64,000 bases of DNA from Polymorphobacter_B sp038225475 (GTDB lineage: Bacteria; Pseudomonadota; Alphaproteobacteria; Sphingomonadales; Sphingomonadaceae). Shown in pieces: positions 33,546 to 41,645 of this stretch. Made by a program: the position numbers and the translations under genes. Numbering within the stretch: the stretch's first letter is position 1; each line of letters opens with the position of its first letter. The stretch covers positions 124,001-188,000 of the forward strand of contig JBBRRA010000001.1 in assembly GCA_038225475.1 (NCBI GenBank). Direction: 5' to 3'. Under the pieces are notes generated by a model. It saw only the letters and a list, made by a program, of their open reading frames with translations, made no database searches and was not told the DNA's origin.

Positions 33546-35123
33546 ATGCCCAAAGTTCTAATCGCCGATCAGATGTCCCCCAAGGCCGCCGAAATCTTCC
33601 GCGCGCGCGGAGTCGAAGTCGACGAAATCACCGGCCTTTCGAAAGACGACCTGCTCAAGATCATCGACAAATACGACGGCCTCGCGATCCGGTCATCGAC
33701 CAAGGCAACCAAGGAAGTGCTGGCCGCGGCAACCAACCTGAAGGTCGTCGGGCGCGCCGGCATCGGGGTCGATAACGTCGATATTCCCGCCGCTTCAGCG
33801 CACGGCATCGTCGTGATGAACACGCCGTTCGGCAACTCGATCACAACCGCTGAACATGCGATCGCGCTGATGTTCGCGCTCGCCAGGCAACTGCCCGAGG
33901 CCGATGCCTCGACGCAGGCCGGCAAGTGGGAAAAGAACCGCTTCATGGGGGTCGAGCTGACCGCCAAAACGCTCGGGCTGATCGGCTGCGGCAACATCGG
34001 CAGCATCGTTGCCGAACGCGCGCTCGGGCTGAAGATGAAGGTGGTCGCGTTCGATCCGTTCCTGACGCCCGAACATGCGCAGGACATCGGCGTCGAAAAA
34101 GTCACGCTCGATGACCTGCTCGCGCGCGCCGACGTCATCACGCTGCACACCCCGCTGACCGATTCGACGCGCAACATCCTGTCGGCGGAAAATCTCGCCA
34201 AGACCAAAAAGGGCGTGCGCATCGTCAATTGCGCCCGCGGCGGGCTTATCGATGAAGTCGCGCTCAAGGCGGGGCTCGACAGCGGGCATATCGCGGGTGC
34301 GGCGCTCGACGTGTTTGCGCAGGAGCCTGCCACCGCATCGCCGCTGTTCGGCACGCCGGGGTTCATCTCGACGCCGCATCTGGGTGCCTCGACCGACGAG
34401 GCGCAGGTCAATGTCGCCATCCAGGTCGCCGAGCAGATGGCCGATTTCCTGCTGACCGGCGGCGTCACCAACGCGCTCAACGTGCCGTCGCTGTCGGCGG
34501 AGGAAGCACCGCGGCTGCGCCCGTACATGGCGCTTGCCGAACAGCTGGGCATGTTGATCGGCCAGCTGGTCGACGGGATTACCGGGGTCACCGTCGAAGT
34601 CGAGGGTGCGGCCGCCGAGCTCAATATCAAGCCGATCACCGCTGCCGTGCTGACCGGGCTGATGAAGCCGTTCAGCGACACCGTCAACATGGTCAACGCG
34701 CCGTATCTGGCGCGCGACCGCGACATTGCGGTGTCCGAGGTTCGCCACGAACGCGACACCGATTATCACACGCTGGTCCGTGTCACCGTCAAGACCGTTG
34801 CGGGCGAGCGGTCGGTCGCGGGCACCTTGTTCGGCAACCGCGAACCGCGACTGGTCGAGATCATCGGCATCAAGGTCGAGGCCGATCTGGCCGGGCCGAT
34901 GCTGTACATCGTCAACGAGGACAAGCCCGGCTTTATCGGGCGGCTGGGAACGACGCTCGGCGAGGCGGGCGTCAATATCGGCACCTTCCACCTCGGGCGG
35001 CGCGATGCGGGCGCGGAGGCTGTGCTGCTGCTGTCGGTCGACGAGCGGATCCCCGATCCGCTGCTCGCCGCGATTTGCCGGCTGCCGGGGGTGAAGACGG
35101 TAAAGGCGCTGAGCTTTGGGTGA
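33546..35123 (+). CDS. serA: D-3-phosphoglycerate dehydrogenase
   Basis: This 525-residue enzyme commits carbon to serine synthesis. It starts MPKVLIADQMSPKAAEIF, has the NAD motif GLIGCGNIGSIVAERA near residue 145, and the catalytic Arg, Glu and His in NCARGGLIDE, EP and STPHLGAST (residues about 230-285). The C-terminal third holds the intervening domain and an ACT domain (GPMLYIVNEDKPGFIG), the long type-I architecture typical of feedback-regulated enzymes. AGAGGAAAA lies before the ATG. It follows serC closely. Confidence 0.96.
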   Translation: MPKVLIADQMSPKAAEIFRARGVEVDEITGLSKDDLLKIIDKYDGLAIRSSTKATKEVLAAATNLKVVGRAGIGVDNVDIPAASAHGIVVMNTPFGNSITTAEHAIALMFALARQLPEADASTQAGKWEKNRFMGVELTAKTLGLIGCGNIGSIVAERALGLKMKVVAFDPFLTPEHAQDIGVEKVTLDDLLARADVITLHTPLTDSTRNILSAENLAKTKKGVRIVNCARGGLIDEVALKAGLDSGHIAGAALDVFAQEPATASPLFGTPGFISTPHLGASTDEAQVNVAIQVAEQMADFLLTGGVTNALNVPSLSAEEAPRLRPYMALAEQLGMLIGQLVDGITGVTVEVEGAAAELNIKPITAAVLTGLMKPFSDTVNMVNAPYLARDRDIAVSEVRHERDTDYHTLVRVTVKTVAGERSVAGTLFGNREPRLVEIIGIKVEADLAGPMLYIVNEDKPGFIGRLGTTLGEAGVNIGTFHLGRRDAGAEAVLLLSVDERIPDPLLAAICRLPGVKTVKALSFG

Positions 35124-35162
35124 GATCGACCGACTGGTTGCGCGCGCGAGGGAAGCGAGCCG

Positions 35163-36275
35163 ATGACCACCGACATCGCCGCCGGGCTGCTTCCCGAAGG
35201 CCTGCGCGACCGCCTGCCCCCGCAGGCGGAGGCGGCCGCGACGCTGCTGCGCGGGTTGATCGATCACGTCGCCGCGCACGGCTATGAGCGCGTTCAGCCG
35301 CCGCTCGTCGAATATGAGGACGGGCTGGCGGGGCGACTGGCGGGCGCGTCGCGGCAGGAACTGCTGCGCTTTGTCGATCCGGTGTCGCAGCGGACGCTGG
35401 CGCTCCGGTCGGACATGACCGGCCAGGTCGGGCGGATCGCTGCAACGCGCCTCGCGCATTACGCCCGCCCGCTGCGGCTGGCTTACGGCGGCCCGGTGGT
35501 ACGCGTAAAGGGCAGCCAGCTGCGCCCCGAGCGCGAGGCGCTGCAGATGGGTGCCGAACTGATCGGCAGCGACAGCGTCGCTGCGGTCGGCGAAATCCTT
35601 GCGGTCGCGGTCGAGGCGCTGCACGCGGCGGGGCTCAACGGGCTGACGGTCGATATCACGCTGCCGAACTTTATCGCCGAACTGGCGCGCGCGTGGCCGG
35701 TTGCCGACCTTGGCGCGGTGCAGGCGCTGCTCGACGGCAAGGATGTTGCCGGATTGCGCGCCGCCGGTGCGGCCGCGTACGAACCGCTGATTGCCGCCGC
35801 CGGCGATGCGACCGGCGCGCTCGTCGCGCTGCGCAAACTCAACCTGACCCCGGCGTTGCAGCGCCAGCTGGAGGATGCCGCAGCGGTCATCGCCACGCTG
35901 GGCACCGCAAATGCGGTAACGCTCGATCCAACCGAGCGGCACGGCTTCGAATATCAGCGCTGGATCGGCTTTTCGTTCTTTGCCGACGGCGTTCGCGGCG
36001 AAGTCGGCCGCGGCGGCGCCTACACCGTCATGCACCCCGACGGCCGCAGCGAGCCCGCGGTGGGTTTCTCGCTCTATGTCGACGGGCTGGTCGATGCCGG
36101 GCTGGGCGTGACGCCGCCGCGCCGCATCCTGCTGCCGCTGGGGACTGCACCCGCCGTCGGGGCGGCGCTGCGCAGTGCCGGGTGGAGCACGGTCGCCGCA
36201 CTCGCCGCCTTTGCCGACCCGCACGCTTTTCGCTGCACGCATGTCTGGAACGGTGTAGAGGCCGCGCTGGTCTAA
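35163..36275 (+). CDS. hisZ: ATP phosphoribosyltransferase regulatory subunit
   Basis: This 370-residue protein resembles histidyl-tRNA synthetase but lacks the anticodon domain and begins LLPEGLRDRLPPQAEAAATLL. It keeps class II motif 2 (about MTGQVGRIAATRL) and the FEYQRWIGFSFFADG region. HisZ binds short HisG and confers feedback on histidine synthesis, so this organism should have short-form HisG, not encoded here. It lies 39 nt after serA and 19 nt before purA, so amino acid and purine genes may share a transcript. Confidence 0.9.
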   Translation: MTTDIAAGLLPEGLRDRLPPQAEAAATLLRGLIDHVAAHGYERVQPPLVEYEDGLAGRLAGASRQELLRFVDPVSQRTLALRSDMTGQVGRIAATRLAHYARPLRLAYGGPVVRVKGSQLRPEREALQMGAELIGSDSVAAVGEILAVAVEALHAAGLNGLTVDITLPNFIAELARAWPVADLGAVQALLDGKDVAGLRAAGAAAYEPLIAAAGDATGALVALRKLNLTPALQRQLEDAAAVIATLGTANAVTLDPTERHGFEYQRWIGFSFFADGVRGEVGRGGAYTVMHPDGRSEPAVGFSLYVDGLVDAGLGVTPPRRILLPLGTAPAVGAALRSAGWSTVAALAAFADPHAFRCTHVWNGVEAALV

Positions 36276-36294
36276 CGAAGAGTAAGCATAGCAC

Positions 36295-37584
36295 ATGGCC
36301 AATGTAGTCGTCATCGGCGCGCAATGGGGCGACGAAGGCAAGGGCAAGATCGTCGATTGGCTGACCGAGCGCGCCGATGTCGTGGTGCGTTTTCAGGGTG
36401 GCCATAACGCCGGGCACACGCTGGTCGTGGGCAATATGGTCTATAAGCTCAGCCTGCTGCCGAGCGGCATCGTGCGCGGCGCGCTGTCGGTGATCGGCAA
36501 CGGCGTGGTGTTCGATCCGTGGCACTTCCGCGAGGAAGTCGCCAAGCTGCGCGGCCAAGGCATCGAAATCACCCCCGATAATCTGCAGGTTTCCGAACAG
36601 TGCCCGCTGATTTTGCCGCTGCACAGCGAGCTCGACGGCGCGCGCGAGGATGCCAGCGGCGCGGGCAAGATCGGCACGACCCGGCGCGGCATCGGCCCGG
36701 CCTATGAGGACAAGGCCGGGCGGCGCGCGCTCCGGGTTTGCGACCTTGCGCATCTCGACGACATGGGGCCGCAGCTCGACCGGCTGCTGGCGCATCACAA
36801 CGCGCTGCGTGCCGGCTTCGGCATGGCGGCGGTCGACCGCGCGGCGCTGGTCGCGGCGCTGACCGAGATCGCGCCGTTCGTGCTGCCGTTTGCAGCGCCG
36901 GTCTGGTCGAGCCTGGGGGACGCGCGCCGCGCCGGTAAACGCATCCTGTTCGAAGGCGCGCAGGGCGTGCTGCTCGATGTCGACCACGGCACCTATCCGT
37001 TCGTAACCAGCTCGAACGTGGTTGCGGGCACCGCGGCGGCGGGCAGCGGCATGGGGCCGGGCGCGATCAACTATGTGCTCGGCATCGTCAAGGCGTACAC
37101 CACGCGCGTCGGCGGCGGCCCGTTCCCGACCGAGCTCGACGACGCGGTCGGCCAGCGGCTCGGCGAACGCGGGCGCGAATTCGGCACGGTCACCGGGCGC
37201 AAGCGCCGCTGCGGCTGGTTCGATGCGGTGCTGGTGCGGCAGGCGGTGCAGGTCAGCGGCGTGCACGGCATGGCGCTGACCAAGCTCGATGTGCTCGACG
37301 GGCTCGACGATCTGATGATCTGCACCGGCTATCGGCTGGGCGACCGCATCCTCGATCATTTCCCGGCGCATGCCGCCGATCAGGCCAAAGTCGTGCCGAT
37401 CTATGAACGCTTTGACGGCTGGAGCGAGTCGACGATGGGCGCGCGCAGCTGGGCACAGCTGCCGGCGCAGGCGATCAAATACATCCGCCGCATCGAGGAA
37501 TTGACCAACTGCCCGGTGGCAATGGTCAGCACCTCGCCCGAACGCGAGGATACGATTTTGGTCCGCGACCCGTTCTTGGATTAG
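36295..37584 (+). CDS. purA: Adenylosuccinate synthetase
   Basis: This 429-residue GTP-dependent ligase joins IMP and aspartate on the way to AMP. It begins with VVVIGAQWGDEGKGKIVDWL (GTP loop) and contains GHNAGHT near residue 40, then GTTRRGIGPAYEDK near residue 125. The length is standard. The stop at 37584 is followed after 21 nt by a long perfect inverted repeat that could act as its terminator. Confidence 0.97.
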   Translation: MANVVVIGAQWGDEGKGKIVDWLTERADVVVRFQGGHNAGHTLVVGNMVYKLSLLPSGIVRGALSVIGNGVVFDPWHFREEVAKLRGQGIEITPDNLQVSEQCPLILPLHSELDGAREDASGAGKIGTTRRGIGPAYEDKAGRRALRVCDLAHLDDMGPQLDRLLAHHNALRAGFGMAAVDRAALVAALTEIAPFVLPFAAPVWSSLGDARRAGKRILFEGAQGVLLDVDHGTYPFVTSSNVVAGTAAAGSGMGPGAINYVLGIVKAYTTRVGGGPFPTELDDAVGQRLGERGREFGTVTGRKRRCGWFDAVLVRQAVQVSGVHGMALTKLDVLDGLDDLMICTGYRLGDRILDHFPAHAADQAKVVPIYERFDGWSESTMGARSWAQLPAQAIKYIRRIEELTNCPVAMVSTSPEREDTILVRDPFLD

Positions 37585-37605
37585 TCCCGTACGGTAACCG
37601 GTTGC

Positions 37606-37687
37606 GCGTGATGGATCCCGGCCTTCGCCGGGATGACAACTTTGTTGGAAATATTGTCATCCCGGCGAAGGCCGGGATCCATCACGC
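37606..37687. repeat. Perfect 34-bp inverted repeat, possible REP-like element
   Basis: Arms at 37606-37639 and 37654-37687 are exact complements of one another, separated by a 14-nt AT-rich loop. Each arm contains an inner palindrome, ATCCCGGCCTTCGCCGGGAT, so the DNA could form several hairpins. This core is a familiar intergenic repeat in many proteobacterial genomes. It lies between convergent purA and the GIY-YIG gene, where it could stop transcription from both sides. It is the only copy in this window. Confidence 0.9.
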
Positions 37688-37701
37688 GCCGCCGCCCGAA
37701 G

Positions 37702-37995
37702 TTACAACGGCGCGAATCCAAGCCCGACCGCCAAATCCTCCCAATAGGGATTCGCCCGCTCGATCAGGTTGCACTTCCACTCGCGCTGCCACTCTTTGAT
37801 CCGTTTCTCGCGCACGATCGCAGCCTCGATGGACGCATGCGGCTCGTACCAGACCAGCAGCTTGATACCGTGCTGCTTGGTAAATCCGCCGATCACCGCC
37901 TCGCGATGCTGATAAATTCGCGCCATCAGATCGGAAGTGACGCCGCAATACAGCGTTCCATGCCGCGCGCTTGCCAGCAGGTAGACGAAGTTCAC
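37702..37995 (-). CDS. GIY-YIG nuclease-domain protein
   Basis: This 97-residue single-domain protein starts VNFVYLLASARHGTLYCGVTSD and belongs to the UvrC/YhbQ-like GIY-YIG superfamily. VYLLAS corresponds to the GIY strand and LYCGVT to the YIG strand, followed by the catalytic region RIYQHREAV. Such small proteins act in DNA repair or have no known role. I chose the GTG at 37995 because it overlaps the upstream TM2 gene stop as GTGA (37992-37995). Its end is 14 nt from the purA-side inverted repeat. Confidence 0.82.
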   Translation of the reverse strand: MNFVYLLASARHGTLYCGVTSDLMARIYQHREAVIGGFTKQHGIKLLVWYEPHASIEAAIVREKRIKEWQREWKCNLIERANPYWEDLAVGLGFAPL

Positions 37996-38255
37996 CCCTC
38001 CCGCAGCCACCCCGGGATCAGCAGCGCGTCGATCAGCCACCACACGCCGACCAGTCCCCAGATGATGAACCCCAGCCCGAACCAGAAGGTCAGCCATCCC
38101 ACCCCGTGCAGCACCAGCATCAGCAGCCCGCTGCCGACGCGCCCCGTAATCATGCGGTGCACACCGAGGTTGCCGAGGAAAAACCAGATCAGATAGACGA
38201 CGATCGTCATGCCGGTCGCATCGGCGGGGTCGCGGTAGCGGTCGATTACGGCCAT
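37992..38255 (-). CDS. TM2-domain membrane protein
   Basis: This 87-residue protein has two hydrophobic helices separated by HRMITGRVGSG, the pattern of the TM2 domain, with WWLIDALLIPGWL at the end. TM2 proteins are small inner-membrane proteins whose roles in bacteria are mostly unknown. Its stop is coupled to the GIY-YIG start by GTGA. The two form a small operon on the minus strand. The 80 nt upstream hold no other gene. Confidence 0.82.
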   Translation of the reverse strand: MAVIDRYRDPADATGMTIVVYLIWFFLGNLGVHRMITGRVGSGLLMLVLHGVGWLTFWFGLGFIIWGLVGVWWLIDALLIPGWLREG

Positions 38256-38335
38256 CGGGTCGCTCCTGATCGAGTGTATTACCCAGCTAAGATAGCAATC
38301 GCCCGCGGCTTTTGAAAGAGGCCCGTTGCAGAAAC

Positions 38336-38367
38336 GAAAACGCCGCGGCCATCGCTGGCCGCGGCGT
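38336..38367 (-). terminator. Rho-independent terminator of the second PEP-CTERM gene
   Basis: A perfect 12-bp stem ACGCCGCGGCCA / TGGCCGCGGCGT (38340-38351 and 38356-38367) with loop TCGC is followed on the minus strand by TTT. It lies 17 nt beyond the stop at 38384 and shares its core with the terminator of the third PEP-CTERM gene. Confidence 0.88.
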
Positions 38368-38383
38368 CTTCAAGTCGGTCGGC

Positions 38384-39217
38384 TCAGGCGAACAGCGCCT
38401 TGGTCCGGCGACGCATCGCAACGCCGACGAAGCTGAAGCCCGCGATCATCAGCGCCCACGTCGCTGGTTCGGGAACGCCGCCCGTCGGATCGCCAAGCGT
38501 GCCGCCGAGCGCGAGGAACGACGACCCGTCGGTGGTCTTGTCGAGATACGAGAACTCCGACGAAGCGTGGATCAGGTCGATGTAGCCCAGCGCTTTCCAA
38601 TAGCTGTTCTCATACGCCTGATGCGACCAGCAGCCATCGACGGGCGGCTGCGTGAAGCCCTTGGCGATGCCGAGCGCGGTCACGGTTTCGCCGTCGGTGC
38701 AGCTGGGTCCACCCCCGATGCCGCCGTTGGTGACGCCAAAGCCCTGGATGGTGCCGAGCGGTGCCGCGCCGCCGACGACGACGCCGTCATAGGTGCCGCC
38801 GACATAGTTTTCGATCGACAGGTTGCCCCCGGCGTTGATGAAGCTGACGACTGCAGCGCCAAAGCCGTTGAGTGCGGTGTTGTCGGCCTGGCAGCATCCG
38901 CCCGGCGATTCGATGTAGATTGCGCTATAGTTGCCCAGCACCACGCCGGCGAGGCTGGTAACATAGGTTGCGCCAACGCCGCCGGTGATACCCGACAGGC
39001 TGATTGCACCGTTGGGGTTGTAAACGAGCACATTCTTGCTCGATGCCCCCTGCAGATATTTGAACAGCTGCGGCGTGTATTGCGGATCTTTGTGGAGCGC
39101 CGTCGCGTCCGATCCTTCGAGTGCCACAAACCCGGCGGCGGCAAATGCCGGCGTCGCCAGCGCGCCGACCGCAACGGTCAGCGTCAGTCCGGCTGCAAGT
39201 CGTTTCAACATTCCCAT
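38384..39217 (-). CDS. PEPxxWA-CTERM sorting-domain protein (tandem paralogue 1)
   Basis: This 277-residue exported protein has a signal peptide (about residues 1-27) followed by AAGFVALEGSDATALHKDPQ. The C-terminus holds VPEPATWALM, a hydrophobic helix and MRRRTKA, an exosortase signal. The next gene encodes a close paralogue sharing long blocks such as TPQLFKYLQG, SPGGCC/APGGCC, IENYVGG and GFTQPPVDGCW. Several cysteines (GGCC, PSCTDG, DGCW) suggest disulfides in the exported domain. Its function is unknown. AGGAGAG lies before the ATG. A sigma-54 site lies 44 nt upstream. Confidence 0.88.
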   Translation of the reverse strand: MGMLKRLAAGLTLTVAVGALATPAFAAAGFVALEGSDATALHKDPQYTPQLFKYLQGASSKNVLVYNPNGAISLSGITGGVGATYVTSLAGVVLGNYSAIYIESPGGCCQADNTALNGFGAAVVSFINAGGNLSIENYVGGTYDGVVVGGAAPLGTIQGFGVTNGGIGGGPSCTDGETVTALGIAKGFTQPPVDGCWSHQAYENSYWKALGYIDLIHASSEFSYLDKTTDGSSFLALGGTLGDPTGGVPEPATWALMIAGFSFVGVAMRRRTKALFA

Positions 39218-39260
39218 GGTGTCTCTCCTGTTAAGTTAAGCGACCTTTTTCCATGAGTTC

Positions 39261-39276
39261 AGCAAGAACCGTGCCA
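39261..39276 (-). promoter_or_regulatory. Sigma-54 promoter of PEP-CTERM paralogue 1
   Basis: On the minus strand TGGCACGGTTCTTGCT matches TGGCACG-N4-TTGCW exactly. GG and GC are 10 nt apart. The site ends 44 nt before the start codon at 39217. Confidence 0.85.
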
Positions 39277-39346
39277 CCAGATTAACATTATGTTAACTAT
39301 GATTTAACAATAGTTTACAAAAACGCTGTGCCGAATTGCCGCAGCG

Positions 39347-39369
39347 AGTGTAAAATAATCCGACAGTTT
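39347..39369 (-). promoter_or_regulatory. Conserved upstream element of PEP-CTERM paralogue 1
   Basis: The + strand reads AGTGTAA, five variable bases, TCCGAC, one base, GTTT. The same block with the same spacing occurs at 40416-40438. Its TCCGAC is 83 nt upstream of the sigma-54 site, a distance suited to an enhancer-binding activator. It overlaps the AT-rich region before the third PEP-CTERM terminator. Confidence 0.5.
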
Positions 39370-39406
39370 TTGGCTTTTCAGTCAGCCGGCACGGGCGGCA
39401 GACATG

Positions 39407-39440
39407 CAAACGCCGCAGCCGTTGCCGGCCGCGGCGTTTG
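39407..39440 (-). terminator. Terminator of the third PEP-CTERM gene
   Basis: A stem of 14 bp with one A-C mismatch (39407-39420 and 39427-39440; right arm GGCCGCGGCGTTTG) encloses loop GTTGCC. It lies 20 nt past the stop at 39461. The T-run is short, so strength is uncertain. Confidence 0.72.
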
Positions 39441-39460
39441 TCCGTTCAGGTCAGTTCAGA

Positions 39461-40285
39461 TCAGGCGAGCGTCAGCTTCGTGCGGCGGCGCATCGCAACG
39501 CCGACCATCGCAAAGCCGCTGATCATCAGCGCCCATGCCGCTGGCTCGGGCACACCACCGACGCTGCCGAGCGTCCCGCCGAAGGCGAGGAACGACGACC
39601 CGTTATGCGTACCGTCGGTGAAGGTATAGGCCGGATCGGCGTGGATCAGGTCGACATAACCCAGCGCGCCGAAATAGCTGTTCGAATAGCCCTGGTGCGC
39701 CCAGCAGCCATCGACCGGAGGCTGCGTGAAGCCCTTGGCAATGCCGAGTGCGGTGATGACTTCGTTGTCGGTGCAGCCAGGGCCGCCGCCGATCCCGCCG
39801 TTCGTGGCGCCTGCACCCTGGATGGTGCCAAGCGGGGCAGCGCCGCCGGGAACGACGCCGTCATAGGCACCGCCGACGTAATTCTCGATCGACAGGTTGC
39901 CGCCGGCCGCGATGAACGCGCTGACCGCGGCACCGAAACCGTTGAGCACGGTGTTGTCGGCGGTGCAGCAGCCGCCCGGAGCTTCGATGTAAATCGCGCT
40001 GAAGTTCGCCAGCGTCACGCCGCTCAGGCTGGTGACGTTGGTGATGCCGACGCCGCCGGTGATCCCCGTCAGATCCTGAACACCCGACGGGTTGAACACG
40101 AGGACGTTGAGCGTCGACGAACCCTGCAGATATTTGAACAGCTGCGGCGTATATTGAACGTCGCGGTGCAGTGCGGTCGAGTCCGACCCTTCGAGCGCGA
40201 CGAAACCGGCCGCGGCGAGCGCCGGCGTGGCGGCTGCAGAAAGCGTCAACGCCGCTGCAACTGCAAGACTTTTCAGGACTGTCAT
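39461..40285 (-). CDS. PEPxxWA-CTERM sorting-domain protein (tandem paralogue 2)
   Basis: This 274-residue paralogue of the next gene downstream has a signal peptide (about residues 1-25), then AAGFVALEGSDSTALHRDVQ, and the C-terminal exosortase signal VPEPAAWALM, helix and MRRRTKL. Identity to its neighbour runs along the whole length, so the pair arose by tandem duplication. I chose the ATG at 40285 (MTVLKSLAVAAALTLSAAAT), which follows GGGGAGAACGGAAG and gives a clean signal. Each paralogue has its own sigma-54-type promoter and terminator, so they are separately transcribed. No exosortase gene is in the window. Confidence 0.88.
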   Translation of the reverse strand: MTVLKSLAVAAALTLSAAATPALAAAGFVALEGSDSTALHRDVQYTPQLFKYLQGSSTLNVLVFNPSGVQDLTGITGGVGITNVTSLSGVTLANFSAIYIEAPGGCCTADNTVLNGFGAAVSAFIAAGGNLSIENYVGGAYDGVVPGGAAPLGTIQGAGATNGGIGGGPGCTDNEVITALGIAKGFTQPPVDGCWAHQGYSNSYFGALGYVDLIHADPAYTFTDGTHNGSSFLAFGGTLGSVGGVPEPAAWALMISGFAMVGVAMRRRTKLTLA

Positions 40286-40328
40286 AACTTCCGTTCTCCC
40301 CTGTATGCCACCCATACGGGCAGTGCTT

Positions 40329-40344
40329 TGCAACAATCATGCCG
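40329..40344 (-). promoter_or_regulatory. Sigma-54-like promoter of PEP-CTERM paralogue 2
   Basis: On the minus strand CGGCATGATTGTTGCA keeps GG and GC 10 nt apart and TTGCA, with two changes from TGGCACG. It ends 44 nt before the start codon, the same as at paralogue 1. Confidence 0.68.
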
Positions 40345-40415
40345 CCGGGGAAACGACATCCAAGTCGTTGTTATTACGTGGTTACCGCCGCGTTAACGCC
40401 ACGATTTGTAACGTT

Positions 40416-40438
40416 AGTGTAAGTTATTCCGACGGTTT
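40416..40438 (-). promoter_or_regulatory. Conserved upstream element of PEP-CTERM paralogue 2
   Basis: The + strand reads AGTGTAA, five variable bases, TCCGAC, one base, GTTT, matching the block at 39347-39369. TCCGAC lies 84 nt from the sigma-54 site. Confidence 0.5.
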
Positions 40439-40490
40439 CCGCGACACACTGTCGCGAAATCACAAATTGCCCGCGGCACGATCGCGCAGT

Positions 40491-41564
40491 TCAGCCGCCG
40501 CACTGCGCGCGGTGTGTCAGCTTTGCGTCAGCCAGCACGATTGCCAGCATCGCCGCCGCCACCGGCGCAGCGCGAATGCCGACGCACGGATCGTGGCGGC
40601 CCTTTGTGACGATCTCGGCTGCCGCACCGCTGCGGTCGATCGTCTCGACCGGCGTCAGGATCGACGAGGTCGGCTTGAGCGCCATGCGCACCACCACCGG
40701 CTGCCCGGTCGAAATGCCGCCGGCGGTGCCACCGCTATGGTTCGAAAGGAAGATCAGCTTGCCGTCGGGGCCGGGGCGCATCGCGTCGGCGTTCTGCTCG
40801 CCGCGCAAGCGGGCGGCGGCGAACCCGTCGCCGATTTCGACGCCCTTGACCGCATTGATGCTCATCATCGCCGACGCGAGTGCGCTGTCGAGCTTGGCAT
40901 AGACCGGCGCGCCCCAGCCGGCGGGAACGCCGGTGGCGACGCCTTCGACGATCGCCCCGAGCGACGAGCCATCCTTGCGCGCCGCATCGAGCGCGACTTC
41001 CCATGCAGCAGCAGCGACGGCGTCGGGGCAGAAAAACGGATTGCGCCCGATTTCGTCGACATCGAAGCGCGCGCGGTCGATCGCGATGCCGCCGAGCTCG
41101 ACGAGGTAGGCGCTGATGCTCACCTCGGGGATCACCAGCCGCGCGACACCGCCCGCCGCGACGCGCGCCGCGGTCTCGCGCGCCGACGACCGCCCACCGC
41201 CGCGCGGGTCGCGGTGGCCGTATTTGGCGTCATAGGCATAATCGGCATGGCCGGGCCGATAGCTTTGCGCGATGTCGCCGTAATCCTTCGACCGCTGATC
41301 GACATTGTCGATCATCAGGTGGATCGGCGTACCGGTGGTGCGCCCCTCATAGATGCCCGACAGGATGCGCACCTGATCGGGCTCCGCACGCTGCGTCGTA
41401 AAGCGCGACGTGCCGGGGCGGCGCTGGTCGAGGAACGGCTGAATATCGGCCTCGGACAGCGTCAGGCCGGGCGGGCACCCGTCGACCACCGCGCCGATCG
41501 CGGGGCCGTGCGATTCGCCCCAGGTGGTAAAGCGGAAGACGTGGCCGAAGCTGTTGTAGGTCAT
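40491..41564 (-). CDS. aroC: Chorismate synthase
   Basis: This 357-residue enzyme performs the last shikimate step using reduced FMN. It begins MTYNSFGHVFRFTTWGESHGPAIGAVVDG and contains the family patterns GHADYAYDAKYGHRDPRGGGRSSARETAARVAAGG near residue 105 and GISTGQPVVVRMALKPTSSI near residue 290. The product feeds PheA encoded elsewhere in this window. An 81-nt gap separates it from fabI, on the same strand upstream. Confidence 0.96.
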   Translation of the reverse strand: MTYNSFGHVFRFTTWGESHGPAIGAVVDGCPPGLTLSEADIQPFLDQRRPGTSRFTTQRAEPDQVRILSGIYEGRTTGTPIHLMIDNVDQRSKDYGDIAQSYRPGHADYAYDAKYGHRDPRGGGRSSARETAARVAAGGVARLVIPEVSISAYLVELGGIAIDRARFDVDEIGRNPFFCPDAVAAAAWEVALDAARKDGSSLGAIVEGVATGVPAGWGAPVYAKLDSALASAMMSINAVKGVEIGDGFAAARLRGEQNADAMRPGPDGKLIFLSNHSGGTAGGISTGQPVVVRMALKPTSSILTPVETIDRSGAAAEIVTKGRHDPCVGIRAAPVAAAMLAIVLADAKLTHRAQCGG

Positions 41565-41645
41565 GCGCGTTCCTCTTCCCCTCTCCCATTTGGGGAGAGA
41601 GAGAGTCCCGCCGCGTGCTTCACGTGGTGGGAGGGTGAGGGCATC

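Noticed and set aside
33795..36347. An 850-codon minus-strand frame opposite serA and hisZ
   Set aside because: Shadow of two well-supported genes on the other strand; composition is Arg/Gln-rich and without motifs.
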